A DNA stretch of 20,382 nucleotides from GCA-002784865 sp035646815 (GTDB lineage: Bacteria > Patescibacteriota > Microgenomatia > Levybacterales > UBA12049), in contig DASRON010000044.1 of the NCBI GenBank assembly GCA_035646815.1, positions 1-20,382 of the forward strand. Direction: 5' to 3'. Below are positions 13,519 through 20,382 of this stretch, one piece after another. How positions within the stretch are numbered: position 1 is the stretch's first letter; the number at the start of each line of letters is the position of its first letter. The position numbers were made by a program, and so were the translations under genes. The notes beneath the pieces are model-generated. The model was not told the origin of the DNA. It made no database searches and worked only from the letters and a program-made list of their open reading frames with translations.

Positions 13519-15225
13519 TTACCTACAACTTTTTTGATACCTAAAAGAATAAATATTTGAAAGGTCTTTGCTTTCTTCTGAGTAAAAGATAGCAAGATTA
13601 TATAATGCAGGACAAAAGTAGGGATCTATTTTTAATATTTTTTCATAAACTTCTACACCTTTATTTTTAAGTTCAACTCTATCTAGAAAAACACCTGCCC
13701 TAATAAGAGATGTTTTATCTTTCTCGTTAAGATTTGAGAATTTAAGATTATCTAAATCCATTGAGTATTTTTTTATAAGTTCATTGTTTTCATCATTGTT
13801 TTTAACAAGAATAATTACATAGTCATCAAGATAAACAATTTTCCAGTCCTTATTTCTTACAATGCTATAGATAAAAGAATTTGCCCAAGGAGTTTGGTCA
13901 AGGTAGGAAAAAAAGATTGTATTGAAAGAATATTGATTATCAATCTTCTTAAATATCTTTTCATCATACTGCATTGGAATATAGACATTTTGAAAGAATT
14001 CTGCTGGATATTCTCCGGGTCTACCATCAATAAAAACTCTAGTTTTTGGGTAAAAACGGTATTCAGCATAACTTCCAATGTCAAAGTTGTTAAAAATAGG
14101 ATTTTTCAAGTGATTTTCAATAAAAAAGTCAGCTGCTTTTTTTCCACCTGAGTCAACTCCAAAACCAAATCCTTTTATAGTTATAACTTGAGATATCTGA
14201 AAAATTAAAATAAAGGGTAGGAATAAAAATACGTACCGTATTACCTTTTTAGGAATATTTTTAAAGACTAGAGAAAAATTATATGAGAAAGCAATAAAAG
14301 TTCCAAATACAAAAAGAGGAAAATTTCTTATTGCTGTTAGTGAAAGATATATAAAAAGAATGCTTAAGAAAAAATCTATCAAACGTGCTTTTTTAAAAAG
14401 TGCAATAAAACTTAGAAAAAGAAGAATTGATGATACTGCAAAATAAACAACAGTTTGCTTATGCGAATAGTTCCATAAGAATAAAATGTTTTGATTCTCC
14501 TCAATTGTGTATCCGTAATTTTGTTGGAAAATAAGAGGATAGATAACTCCTTTTATTCCGTTGGGATTTAAAAGAGTTAAAAACAATGAAAGTATAAATA
14601 CTAAACTTAATGTTTTTGTTTTTTTAGTAAATAATTTTTTTCTACTATTTATTAAATCTTCAAGTAAAAATAAAAATAAAATTGCTATTCCAACAATAAA
14701 ATAGATATGAATATTTACCCATAAAAGTTCGAGAAAGGGGAGAATAAAAATCCAATTTGAAAACTTTTTCCGATAATCATAAAGGATATAAATAAATATA
14801 GATAAGAAAAGAAAACTAAATATTTCAGGTCTTATATCAGTTCTTTCAAAAAGAATTCCAAGATAAAGTAAAGAACCTATCGTAATAACAACAGGGGAGA
14901 GTCTATCTTTTTCAGCCTTTAATATAAGGAGAAAAAATGCGATTATAATAATTAAAGTGGAAAATATTAAAATCCCATTATAATTTATAGCTTTAAAAAC
15001 TAGATAAAAAATTACTTCTGATAACCAATGTAAATTAACAAATGGGAAATTAGGATAAGTATAGGAAAATAAATTTACAGATGGAACATTAAATGTTTTT
15101 AAAATTATCTCTCCTAATAAAAAGTGTCTTCCTAAATCTTGTGTAATTGCAGTTATAGGGTGGAAAAATCCGGCAAATAATAGAAAAAAGATTAAAAAAT
15201 AATTTACATATTTATATTTTCCCAT
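13519..15225 (-). CDS. Multi-pass membrane protein, GT-C glycosyltransferase-like, with C-terminal TPR-like segment
   Basis: A 568-residue protein with about ten membrane helices in its first 360 residues, a soluble region, and a C-terminal helical repeat (about 515-560; GVEVYEKILKIDPYFCPALYNLA is TPR-like). The first outer loop, ITQDLGRHFLLGEIIL, places an Asp and a His/Glu where GT-C (PMT/ArnT-like) enzymes carry their catalytic loop, and RTDIRPEIFSF is a second charged loop. The soluble part has the conserved-looking RVFIDGRPGEYPAEFF. These features suggest a GT-C-like membrane glycosyltransferase using a polyprenyl-phosphate sugar; this is inference, and the exact family was not recognised. 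It stands alone on its strand, divergent from guaB and convergent with ruvB. Confidence 0.7.
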   Translation of the reverse strand: MGKYKYVNYFLIFFLLFAGFFHPITAITQDLGRHFLLGEIILKTFNVPSVNLFSYTYPNFPFVNLHWLSEVIFYLVFKAINYNGILIFSTLIIIIAFFLLILKAEKDRLSPVVITIGSLLYLGILFERTDIRPEIFSFLFLSIFIYILYDYRKKFSNWIFILPFLELLWVNIHIYFIVGIAILFLFLLEDLINSRKKLFTKKTKTLSLVFILSLFLTLLNPNGIKGVIYPLIFQQNYGYTIEENQNILFLWNYSHKQTVVYFAVSSILLFLSFIALFKKARLIDFFLSILFIYLSLTAIRNFPLFVFGTFIAFSYNFSLVFKNIPKKVIRYVFLFLPFILIFQISQVITIKGFGFGVDSGGKKAADFFIENHLKNPIFNNFDIGSYAEYRFYPKTRVFIDGRPGEYPAEFFQNVYIPMQYDEKIFKKIDNQYSFNTIFFSYLDQTPWANSFIYSIVRNKDWKIVYLDDYVIILVKNNDENNELIKKYSMDLDNLKFSNLNEKDKTSLIRAGVFLDRVELKNKGVEVYEKILKIDPYFCPALYNLAIFYSEESKDLSNIYSFRYQKSCR

Positions 15226-15230
15226 AGCTT

Positions 15231-15260
15231 AAAATAAGCACTATTACATTAATATATTAA
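15231..15260 (-). promoter_or_regulatory. Weak promoter of the membrane-protein gene
   Basis: On the minus strand, TATTTT (15236-15231) ends five bases before the ATG at 15225, with TTAATA (15260-15255) 18 bases upstream as a poor -35. A perfect GCTTA/TAAGC inverted repeat (15227-15239) covers the -10 box. Position fits the local pattern, but matches are weak. Confidence 0.3.
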
Positions 15261-15271
15261 CATTTAAATGT
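15249..15271. repeat. Two abutting 12-bp perfect palindromes in the divergent spacer
   Basis: TTAATATATTAA (15249-15260) and ACATTTAAATGT (15260-15271) are each perfect palindromes and share one base. They lie in the 90-base spacer between the minus-strand membrane gene and guaB, about ten bases upstream of the guaB -35. Such sites could bind a dimeric regulator, but AT-rich DNA makes chance palindromes common. Confidence 0.4.
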
Positions 15272-15281
15272 AAAAAAATCC

Positions 15282-15310
15282 TTGACAATAAATATCAAAA
15301 AAGCTATATT
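15282..15310 (+). promoter_or_regulatory. Sigma-70 promoter of guaBA
   Basis: TTGACA (15282-15287, perfect consensus) and TATATT (15305-15310) are separated by exactly 17 bases. The -10 ends five bases before the guaB ATG, so transcription should begin at or next to the start codon. This is the best promoter in the window. Confidence 0.75.
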
Positions 15311-15315
15311 AAATT

Positions 15316-16557
15316 ATGGATAGCACAAAAATTAATTTTCCTCTTGGTCTAACCTACGACGATGTTTTACTTCTCCCAAATTTTGCTAATTTTCAGAGAT
15401 CAGAGATAGATCTTACTACAAACCTTACAAAGAAAATTAAATTAAAAATTCCCTTTGTTTCATCTCCTATGGATACTGTTACGGAAAGTGCCTTAGCAAT
15501 TGAACTTGCAAGACTTGGAGGAATTGGAATCATTCATAGAAATCTTCCTATTGAAGATCAAGCAAATGAAGTAAAAAATGTAAAGAAAGAAAAGCTTTTA
15601 GTAGGGGCAGCAATTGGTGCAAGCAGCGAGAATGAGAATAGGATAAAATCTTTAGAAAAAGCAGGAGTAGATGTTTTAGTTGTAGATTCTGCACATGGAT
15701 ATTCAAAAGGAGTCATAGATACTATTAAATATATAAAGAGAAAATATCCCAAGCTTGATGTTATTGCCGGAAATGTTGCAACTTATGAAGGTGCTTTGGT
15801 TTTGATAAAAGCAGGAGTAGATGGATTAAGAGTTGGGATGGGTCCTGGAGCAATTTGTACAACGAGAATGATTTCTGGTATGGGAGTTCCACAGATTACG
15901 GCAATTTTTGAAACAGTAAGAGCTGCTAAAAAAGCAGGAGTTCCAGTTGTAGCTGATGGAGGAATTAAATATTCAGGAGACATTACAAAGGCTTTAGCAG
16001 CAGGTGCATCTTCAGTTATGATGGGTAGTTATTTTGCTTCTGCAGTTGAATCTCCTGGAGAAGTAGTTCTTCTTTCTCGAGACCTGGTTCCAAATCGTTT
16101 TCAAAGCATATTTGATAATAAAGAAAAAGTAATTAGGATCTCAAGTAAAAGAAGTAAGATTATTAAAAAAATGGTAAGTATTTATCAAAAAAAACAAAGT
16201 AAAGTAGATTCAGGAGATGAATTTTATCAATTTAAACAATATAGAGGAATGGGTTCAGTTGCTGCAATGGAAAAAGGTGCAAAAATAAAATCTGAAGATG
16301 AGTTTCATGGGAAAAATTATAAAGACCGAGTTTTAGTTGCCGAAGGAGTTGAAGGAATGGTGCCAATAAAAGGAACAGTTAAAGAATTGCTTGATCAAGC
16401 AATTGGAGGAGTTAAATCAGGAATGTATTATGTAGGGACTAAAAATATTAAAGAACTTTGGCAAAATAGAAAGTTTATTCAGATAACACAAGCATCTCTT
16501 GGCGAAAGTCATCCTCATAGCATCTTGGTAACAAATCCAGGAAAAAACTACGCATAA
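15316..16557 (+). CDS. guaB: IMP dehydrogenase lacking CBS domains
   Basis: IMPDH oxidises IMP to XMP with NAD+, the committed step to GMP. The 413-residue barrel has LTYDDVLLLP (12-21), SSPMDTVTE, DSAHGYS (124-130), GPGAICTTRMISGMG (176-190, catalytic Cys181), ADGGIKYSGD, YRGMGSVAAME (309-319), EGVEGMVPIKG and the tail ESHPHSILVTN. The CBS pair normally inserted near residue 92 is absent. About 45 extra, Lys-rich residues lie between GEVVLL and YRGMGS (about 254-308). In the flap, where RY is expected, SEDEFHG (326-332) appears, so the Arg-Tyr dyad seems to be missing. DSAHG and the partner guaA support IMPDH over GMP reductase. guaA starts two bases after its stop. Confidence 0.92.
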   Translation: MDSTKINFPLGLTYDDVLLLPNFANFQRSEIDLTTNLTKKIKLKIPFVSSPMDTVTESALAIELARLGGIGIIHRNLPIEDQANEVKNVKKEKLLVGAAIGASSENENRIKSLEKAGVDVLVVDSAHGYSKGVIDTIKYIKRKYPKLDVIAGNVATYEGALVLIKAGVDGLRVGMGPGAICTTRMISGMGVPQITAIFETVRAAKKAGVPVVADGGIKYSGDITKALAAGASSVMMGSYFASAVESPGEVVLLSRDLVPNRFQSIFDNKEKVIRISSKRSKIIKKMVSIYQKKQSKVDSGDEFYQFKQYRGMGSVAAMEKGAKIKSEDEFHGKNYKDRVLVAEGVEGMVPIKGTVKELLDQAIGGVKSGMYYVGTKNIKELWQNRKFIQITQASLGESHPHSILVTNPGKNYA

Positions 16558-16559
16558 TT

Positions 16560-18083
16560 ATGATTTATATAGTTGATTTTGGATCACAGGTAACTCATCT
16601 TATTTCAAGAAGGTTTAAAGAGCTTGGTGTTAAAGCAAAGATTATTGATTTTGAAAACGCAATAGAAGTTATTAATAAAGAAAAACCAGCAGGAATTGTT
16701 TTGTCAGGCGGTCCTTCTTCTGTCTATGGTAAAAACGCACCAAAAGTAAGTAAAGAAATTTATGGTTTCAATATCCCTATATTGGGAATTTGTTATGGAT
16801 TGCAATTAACAGCAAAACTACTGGGAGGAAAAGTAGTTCCTGGAAAAAAAGAGTATGGTCCTGCAAAAATTAAAATCATTAAAGAACTAGAACTTACAAA
16901 GAATCTTCCTGAAAGCTATACTGTTTGGATGAGTCACGGAGATGAGGTTATTTCCCTGCCAAAAGGGTTTGAAATATTGGGATCAACACACGATGTAAAA
17001 ATGGCTTTTGTTGCAGATCTAAAAAGAAAAATTTACGGAGTGCAGTTCCATCCAGAAGTAGATCATACAGAATATGGGAATGACATTTTAAAGAACTTTG
17101 CAGAGATTTGTAAAACAAAAACAAAAGAACACGTTGTAGATATAAGGGCGATAGAGGATGAAATAAAAAAAATAGCAAAAAATAAATATGTAATAGGCGC
17201 TGTATCAGGAGGTGTCGATTCAACCGTTGCAGCAGTATTAACAGCAAAGGCAATTGGTAAAAAGTTTATTCCTATTTTTGTTGACAATGGTTTAATGAGA
17301 GATGGCACAAGAGAATATGTTGAAAAAATCTTTAAACATATTGGAATAAAAGTAAATATTGTTGATGCTGAAAAAGAAACGCTAATAAAACTTAAAGGAA
17401 TTACCGACCCTGAAGAAAAAAGAAAAATAATTGGTAATTTATATATACACCTTTTTGAAAAAGAGATGAAGAAGTTAATTAAATTTGGAAAGGACGTTAG
17501 ATTTTTAATGCAAGGAACGATTTATTCAGACGTAATAGAAAGTAAAGGTAGCAAAAATTCAGCTAACATAAAAAGTCATCACAATGTTGGAGGCCTACCA
17601 AAAAATATGAAGCTTAAATTAATAGAGCCTATGAGGGGTTTTTATAAAGATGAAGTAAGAGAAATAGGAAGAAAGTTAGGATTGCCAGATGAATTTGTGC
17701 AAAAACAGCCTTTTCCTGGACCAGGATATGCTGTAAGAATAAGAGGAGAAGTTACAAAAGAGAGATTAATAAAACAAAGGCTTGCAGATAAAATCGTATT
17801 GGAAGAGCTAGAGGCTGCAAATGTTTTGCGAGATATTTTTCAGTCTTTTCCAGTTTTAACTGGAGCTCAGTCAACTGCTGTTAAAGGAGATGGGAGAAAT
17901 TTCGGAGAAGTAATTGCACTAAGAATAATTGAATCAAGAGATATAATGACATCAACCTGGGCTAGACTTCCCTATGATTTACTGCAAAAAATTTCATCAA
18001 GAATTGTTAATGAAGTCCCTGATGTCTCAAGAGTTGTTTACGATATAACAACAAAGCCTCCAGCGACAATGGAATGGGAATAG
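16560..18083 (+). CDS. guaA: GMP synthase (glutamine-hydrolysing)
   Basis: GuaA aminates XMP to GMP using glutamine and ATP. The 507-residue product has the N-terminal class I glutamine amidotransferase (about 1-190) with nucleophile Cys78 in GICYGLQ and His164/Glu166 in FHPEVDHTEYG, then the ATP-pyrophosphatase domain with P-loop SGGVDST (216-222) and FVDNGLMRDGT, and a C-terminal dimerisation domain (GPGYAVRIRGEVTKERL, RDIMTSTWARLPYDLL, PPATMEWE). Length is normal and all motifs intact. It begins two bases after guaB, forming a guaBA operon driven by the promoter before guaB. It ends three bases from purM on the opposite strand. Confidence 0.96.
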   Translation: MIYIVDFGSQVTHLISRRFKELGVKAKIIDFENAIEVINKEKPAGIVLSGGPSSVYGKNAPKVSKEIYGFNIPILGICYGLQLTAKLLGGKVVPGKKEYGPAKIKIIKELELTKNLPESYTVWMSHGDEVISLPKGFEILGSTHDVKMAFVADLKRKIYGVQFHPEVDHTEYGNDILKNFAEICKTKTKEHVVDIRAIEDEIKKIAKNKYVIGAVSGGVDSTVAAVLTAKAIGKKFIPIFVDNGLMRDGTREYVEKIFKHIGIKVNIVDAEKETLIKLKGITDPEEKRKIIGNLYIHLFEKEMKKLIKFGKDVRFLMQGTIYSDVIESKGSKNSANIKSHHNVGGLPKNMKLKLIEPMRGFYKDEVREIGRKLGLPDEFVQKQPFPGPGYAVRIRGEVTKERLIKQRLADKIVLEELEAANVLRDIFQSFPVLTGAQSTAVKGDGRNFGEVIALRIIESRDIMTSTWARLPYDLLQKISSRIVNEVPDVSRVVYDITTKPPATMEWE

Positions 18084-18086
18084 ATA

Positions 18087-19187
18087 TTATCTTAAATTAA
18101 GGCTTCCTTCTTTATAGGTAATATTTTTTTGTTTAATAATTACTTGTTTTTCCCCTTTTTTAAGATATCCTGCGTCTATTGCTTTAAATTTATTTTTCTT
18201 AATAATATTAAGAGTTCTCTCTATATCTTTTTTTGAAACAAAAATTGCAAAATCTTGACCCATGTTATATGTCTCATACATTTCATAGTCAGATAAGCTT
18301 GCAAGGTCTTGAATAAAAAGAAATACTTCTTGAGGTTTAAAAATAGTTTCAATTACATAAGTAAAGCTAGGTTTTCCTCTCATGATTTTTCTTAGTCCAT
18401 GTCCAGTGATATTTACCAAATAATGGATATCTATTTTTTCTTTTTGTAAATTTTTAATAAGCAATGCATAGATGTTGCTCTTGGTAAGAATTGCATCTCC
18501 GAATGTTTTTCCATTTTTCATTTTTGTTTTAAACCCTTTTGACATTTTTTTTGCAAGAGCCCTAGTTAAGGAAATTCCATTTGCGTTTATACCATCGCTT
18601 TTTATCAAGATAATCCTATCTCCTTCTTTTATTTTTTTATCAGTTATTAATTTATTTTTATTATCAATAATTCCTGTAGCTGCTCCTCCTAAGTCAATTG
18701 TTCCCTTTTCTATGATTCCTTTTAGTGTAGGTGTTTCACCACCACCCCATGTAACACTTGCTAAGTCACAAGCTTTTTTCCACCCACTAATTAAAGCTTT
18801 CATCCTTTTTTGATTATTCAAAAATTTATTATCTCCAACAGCCCAATAAGCATGGATAGAAAGAGGAGTTGCCCCTACAGTAATTAGGTCGTTTATAATA
18901 GTTGCAACTGTGTCATGTCCAATAATTTCATAATAATTTTTTTTATTATCTCGTTCCATCTCATCTGCGACTAAACTTTTTGTTCCCAAGCCTTCCACAA
19001 CAGAAGCCATGTAAATATTCTTTTGTTTCCAAACAAATGCAGATTCACCTCTTGTGTCTGGAATTTCTTTAAATCCGTTTTTATCTAAATTTACAGAAGT
19101 TAATTTAGCACTTTTTTGAGCAAGTTTTTTAATAGGGTCAAGCTTTTCGTAATCAACACCAGATTTAGAATAGGTTATTTTTTTCAT
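18087..19187 (-). CDS. purM: Phosphoribosylformylglycinamidine cyclo-ligase (PurM family)
   Basis: PurM closes the imidazole ring, turning FGAM into AIR with ATP. The 366-residue product has the AIRS fold pattern: KITYSKSGVDYEKLDP at the start, the metal/nucleotide loop SVVEGLGTKS (62-71), IGHDTVATIINDLITVGATPL (89-109), GGGETPTLKG, SDGINANGISLTRAL, NITGHGLRKIMR (ITGGGL-like) and YEMYETYNMGQDFAIFV. Glu65 replaces the usual Asp of DGVGTK, and several glycine loops differ from textbook PurM, so this is a divergent branch. Its ATG overlaps the purQ stop as ATGA. Neighbours purQ and purL support a role in purine synthesis; another AIRS-family activity is the alternative. Confidence 0.83.
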   Translation of the reverse strand: MKKITYSKSGVDYEKLDPIKKLAQKSAKLTSVNLDKNGFKEIPDTRGESAFVWKQKNIYMASVVEGLGTKSLVADEMERDNKKNYYEIIGHDTVATIINDLITVGATPLSIHAYWAVGDNKFLNNQKRMKALISGWKKACDLASVTWGGGETPTLKGIIEKGTIDLGGAATGIIDNKNKLITDKKIKEGDRIILIKSDGINANGISLTRALAKKMSKGFKTKMKNGKTFGDAILTKSNIYALLIKNLQKEKIDIHYLVNITGHGLRKIMRGKPSFTYVIETIFKPQEVFLFIQDLASLSDYEMYETYNMGQDFAIFVSKKDIERTLNIIKKNKFKAIDAGYLKKGEKQVIIKQKNITYKEGSLNLR

Positions 19188-19984
19188 TTGAAATAATTAA
19201 CAGCATTTTTAAATATTTTAAGCCCTGGTCCGAATTTAGGACTAATCTTTTTTTCTCTTTGATTTTTTTCTTTTAAATAATTCCAGTGTGGGAGTTGGGT
19301 AAAAAAGATTGCTCGCTCAGGATGAGGCATCATTCCTAAAATTTTTCCTGACTCATCTGTTATTCCTGCAATATTTTCTAAAGACCCATTCGGATTTGCT
19401 TTTAAGTTTTGATAATTGCATATTCCACCTAAAGTGTATTTTGCTGCAATCAAATTTTTATTTTTAATTTCATCTAAAATATTATCTGGTGCATAAAATC
19501 TTCCTTCACCATGTGCAATAGGAAGTGATATTTGATTAATTTCTTTAAGCCAAGGAGTGTTGTTTTTTATTTTAAGATCAACCCATCTTACTGTATATCT
19601 TGCACTATCATTTGGCAAAAGAGCAACCTCCCTTTTACCATATTTATTTTCTAATGCTGGAAGAAGTCCCAAATTAACTAATATTTGAAAACCATTACAG
19701 ATTCCTAAAACAAGATTATCGTTTTTTACAAAAGAATCAATTTCTTTCCAAAGATGATTTCTAAGTTTATTTGAAAATGCATTCCCTGATCCTGTATCAT
19801 CCCCATAAGAAAATCCACCTGGAAAAGCAAGAATTTGAAAATCTCTTATTCTTTTTGGAGATTTAATTAAATCATTGATATGAACTATTTCTCCCTTTGC
19901 TCCTGAAAGTTCAAAGGCGAATTTTGTTTCTTCTTCGCAGTTTAGTCCGTATCCAGAGAATATTAATGCGTTTGGTTTTTTCAT
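19184..19984 (-). CDS. purQ: FGAM synthase glutaminase subunit PurQ
   Basis: PurQ releases ammonia from glutamine for PurL, which makes FGAM from FGAR. The 266-residue class I amidotransferase has FPGGFSYGDDTGSGNAFSNK (54-73), nucleophile Cys96 in GICNGFQ, a typical IAHGEGRFY (156-164), GSLENIAGITDESGKILGMM and the His221/Glu223 pair in PHPERA. The C-terminal part is longer than in the small B. subtilis PurQ (about 227 residues) and nearer the archaeal/longer class. It lies one base downstream of the purL stop and overlaps purM, so the three are one transcription unit. No purS is visible within the window. Confidence 0.93.
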   Translation of the reverse strand: MKKPNALIFSGYGLNCEEETKFAFELSGAKGEIVHINDLIKSPKRIRDFQILAFPGGFSYGDDTGSGNAFSNKLRNHLWKEIDSFVKNDNLVLGICNGFQILVNLGLLPALENKYGKREVALLPNDSARYTVRWVDLKIKNNTPWLKEINQISLPIAHGEGRFYAPDNILDEIKNKNLIAAKYTLGGICNYQNLKANPNGSLENIAGITDESGKILGMMPHPERAIFFTQLPHWNYLKEKNQREKKISPKFGPGLKIFKNAVNYFK

Positions 19985-19985
19985 G

Positions 19986-20382
19986 TTAGTAATTTTTAAA
20001 ATTTGATTTATATGTGCTTAAAATTTCATCAAGATTAATATTAATTATTTCTTTTCCTTTTAATCCTGAAATTTTTATTTTTTTATCACTAGTTACTTTT
20101 CCAATTCTTGAAACTATATGTTTTTTCATTATTTCTTCAAAATGTTTTTTATTTTTCTTTGCAATACTGACAATTATTCTTCCTTGAGATTCAGAAAAAA
20201 GAGCATAATCATCTTTCGTTATAATACCTTTTATTTTTGATAGCTTAATTTCAGCTCCTAAGTTTCCTGCGGTTGTCATCTTTGCAAGAGAGACCCCAAT
20301 TCCACCTCTAGTTACGGCGATTGCTGATGTAATTAACCCTTTTTGAGATGCTTTATAAAAATCTTTATACATTGCTCTATTT
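19986..20382 (-). CDS. purL: FGAM synthase subunit PurL, C-terminal part (runs off the right edge)
   Basis: Only the last 132 residues or so are inside the window; the frame stays open to base 20382, so the Met at 20372 is internal and not a start. The fragment matches the end of the second AIRS_C domain of PurL: YKDFYKASQKGLITSA, then TRGGIGVSLAKM in the place of the common HDVSDGGLAVALAEM, and SESQGRIIVSI (usual SESxxRxxV). No fused glutaminase follows, consistent with the separate purQ next door. The family Asp of HDVSDGG is replaced (AVTRGG), as in a known-looking variant branch of PurL; this recollection is not verified. Assignment is supported by purQ and purM. Confidence 0.85.
   Translation of the reverse strand, partial: NRAMYKDFYKASQKGLITSAIAVTRGGIGVSLAKMTTAGNLGAEIKLSKIKGIITKDDYALFSESQGRIIVSIAKKNKKHFEEIMKKHIVSRIGKVTSDKKIKISGLKGKEIININLDEILSTYKSNFKNY

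Noticed and set aside
16948..17308. Open frames on the minus strand opposite guaA
   Set aside because: They lie wholly within the amidotransferase and P-loop coding regions of guaA and show leucine-rich, low-information composition typical of antisense shadows.
18084..18101. CTTAA/TTAAG repeat at the guaA/purM convergence as a bidirectional terminator
   Set aside because: A five-base A/T stem inside the purM 3' end without a T tract is too weak, and only three bases separate the genes.
18472..18813. Open frame on the plus strand opposite purM
   Set aside because: It mirrors a well-conserved gene, is hydrophobic as expected from antisense of a Lys/Asp-rich frame, and has no recognisable motif.
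1..20382. Mobile element, CRISPR array, tRNA or rRNA
   Set aside because: No transposase, integrase, direct-repeat array, cloverleaf or rRNA-like segment was seen; coding is nearly continuous and the spacers are under 100 bases.

Overview
The window is a dense, AT-rich bacterial chromosome segment with about twenty genes and no intergenic gap above 100 bases. It looks like a Candidate Phyla Radiation (Patescibacteria) genome, and the O-antigen-ligase-like protein, the DUF4012 protein and the trimmed enzymes make a Microgenomates-type lineage the best guess. This assignment is inference from protein character, not from a marker phylogeny. TGA is used as a stop (yidD, valS), so the TGA-to-glycine code of Gracilibacteria/Absconditabacteria does not apply.

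Layout. Bases 1-1512 carry the end of an upstream gene (probably rnpA), then yidD, yidC and jag/khpB, overlapping one another; this is the usual origin-proximal membrane-insertion cluster. Bases 1439-7113 hold a surface-polymer module: a Wzy/WaaL-like ligase or polymerase, an MVF/Wzx-like flippase and a large membrane-anchored DUF4012 protein, with an RNase H gene between them. Bases 7150-10614 hold valS, def and a small membrane TPR protein. rplY (bL25) is on the minus strand and is divergent from ruvC-ruvA-ruvB (11375-13514), the Holliday-junction set. A large minus-strand multi-pass membrane protein (13519-15225) is divergent from guaB-guaA (15316-18083), which make GMP from IMP. The right end is a minus-strand purL-purQ-purM run, with purL running off the edge, so de novo purine synthesis and GMP formation sit side by side.

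The strongest oddities are: (1) a roughly 95-residue ASCH/PUA-like domain inserted in the catalytic core of valyl-tRNA synthetase, which also lacks the C-terminal coiled-coil arm; (2) an IMP dehydrogenase that has lost its CBS pair, gained about 45 residues before the YRGMGS motif, and seems to lack the flap Arg-Tyr dyad; (3) a degenerate epimerase-like Rossmann domain fused through one membrane helix to DUF4012; (4) a repeated promoter layout in which a good -10 box, often extended (TGn) or paired with a -35 at 17 bp, ends only 5-12 bases before the start codon, implying leaderless or nearly leaderless mRNAs for many genes. No tRNA, rRNA, CRISPR array, insertion sequence or phage gene was seen.
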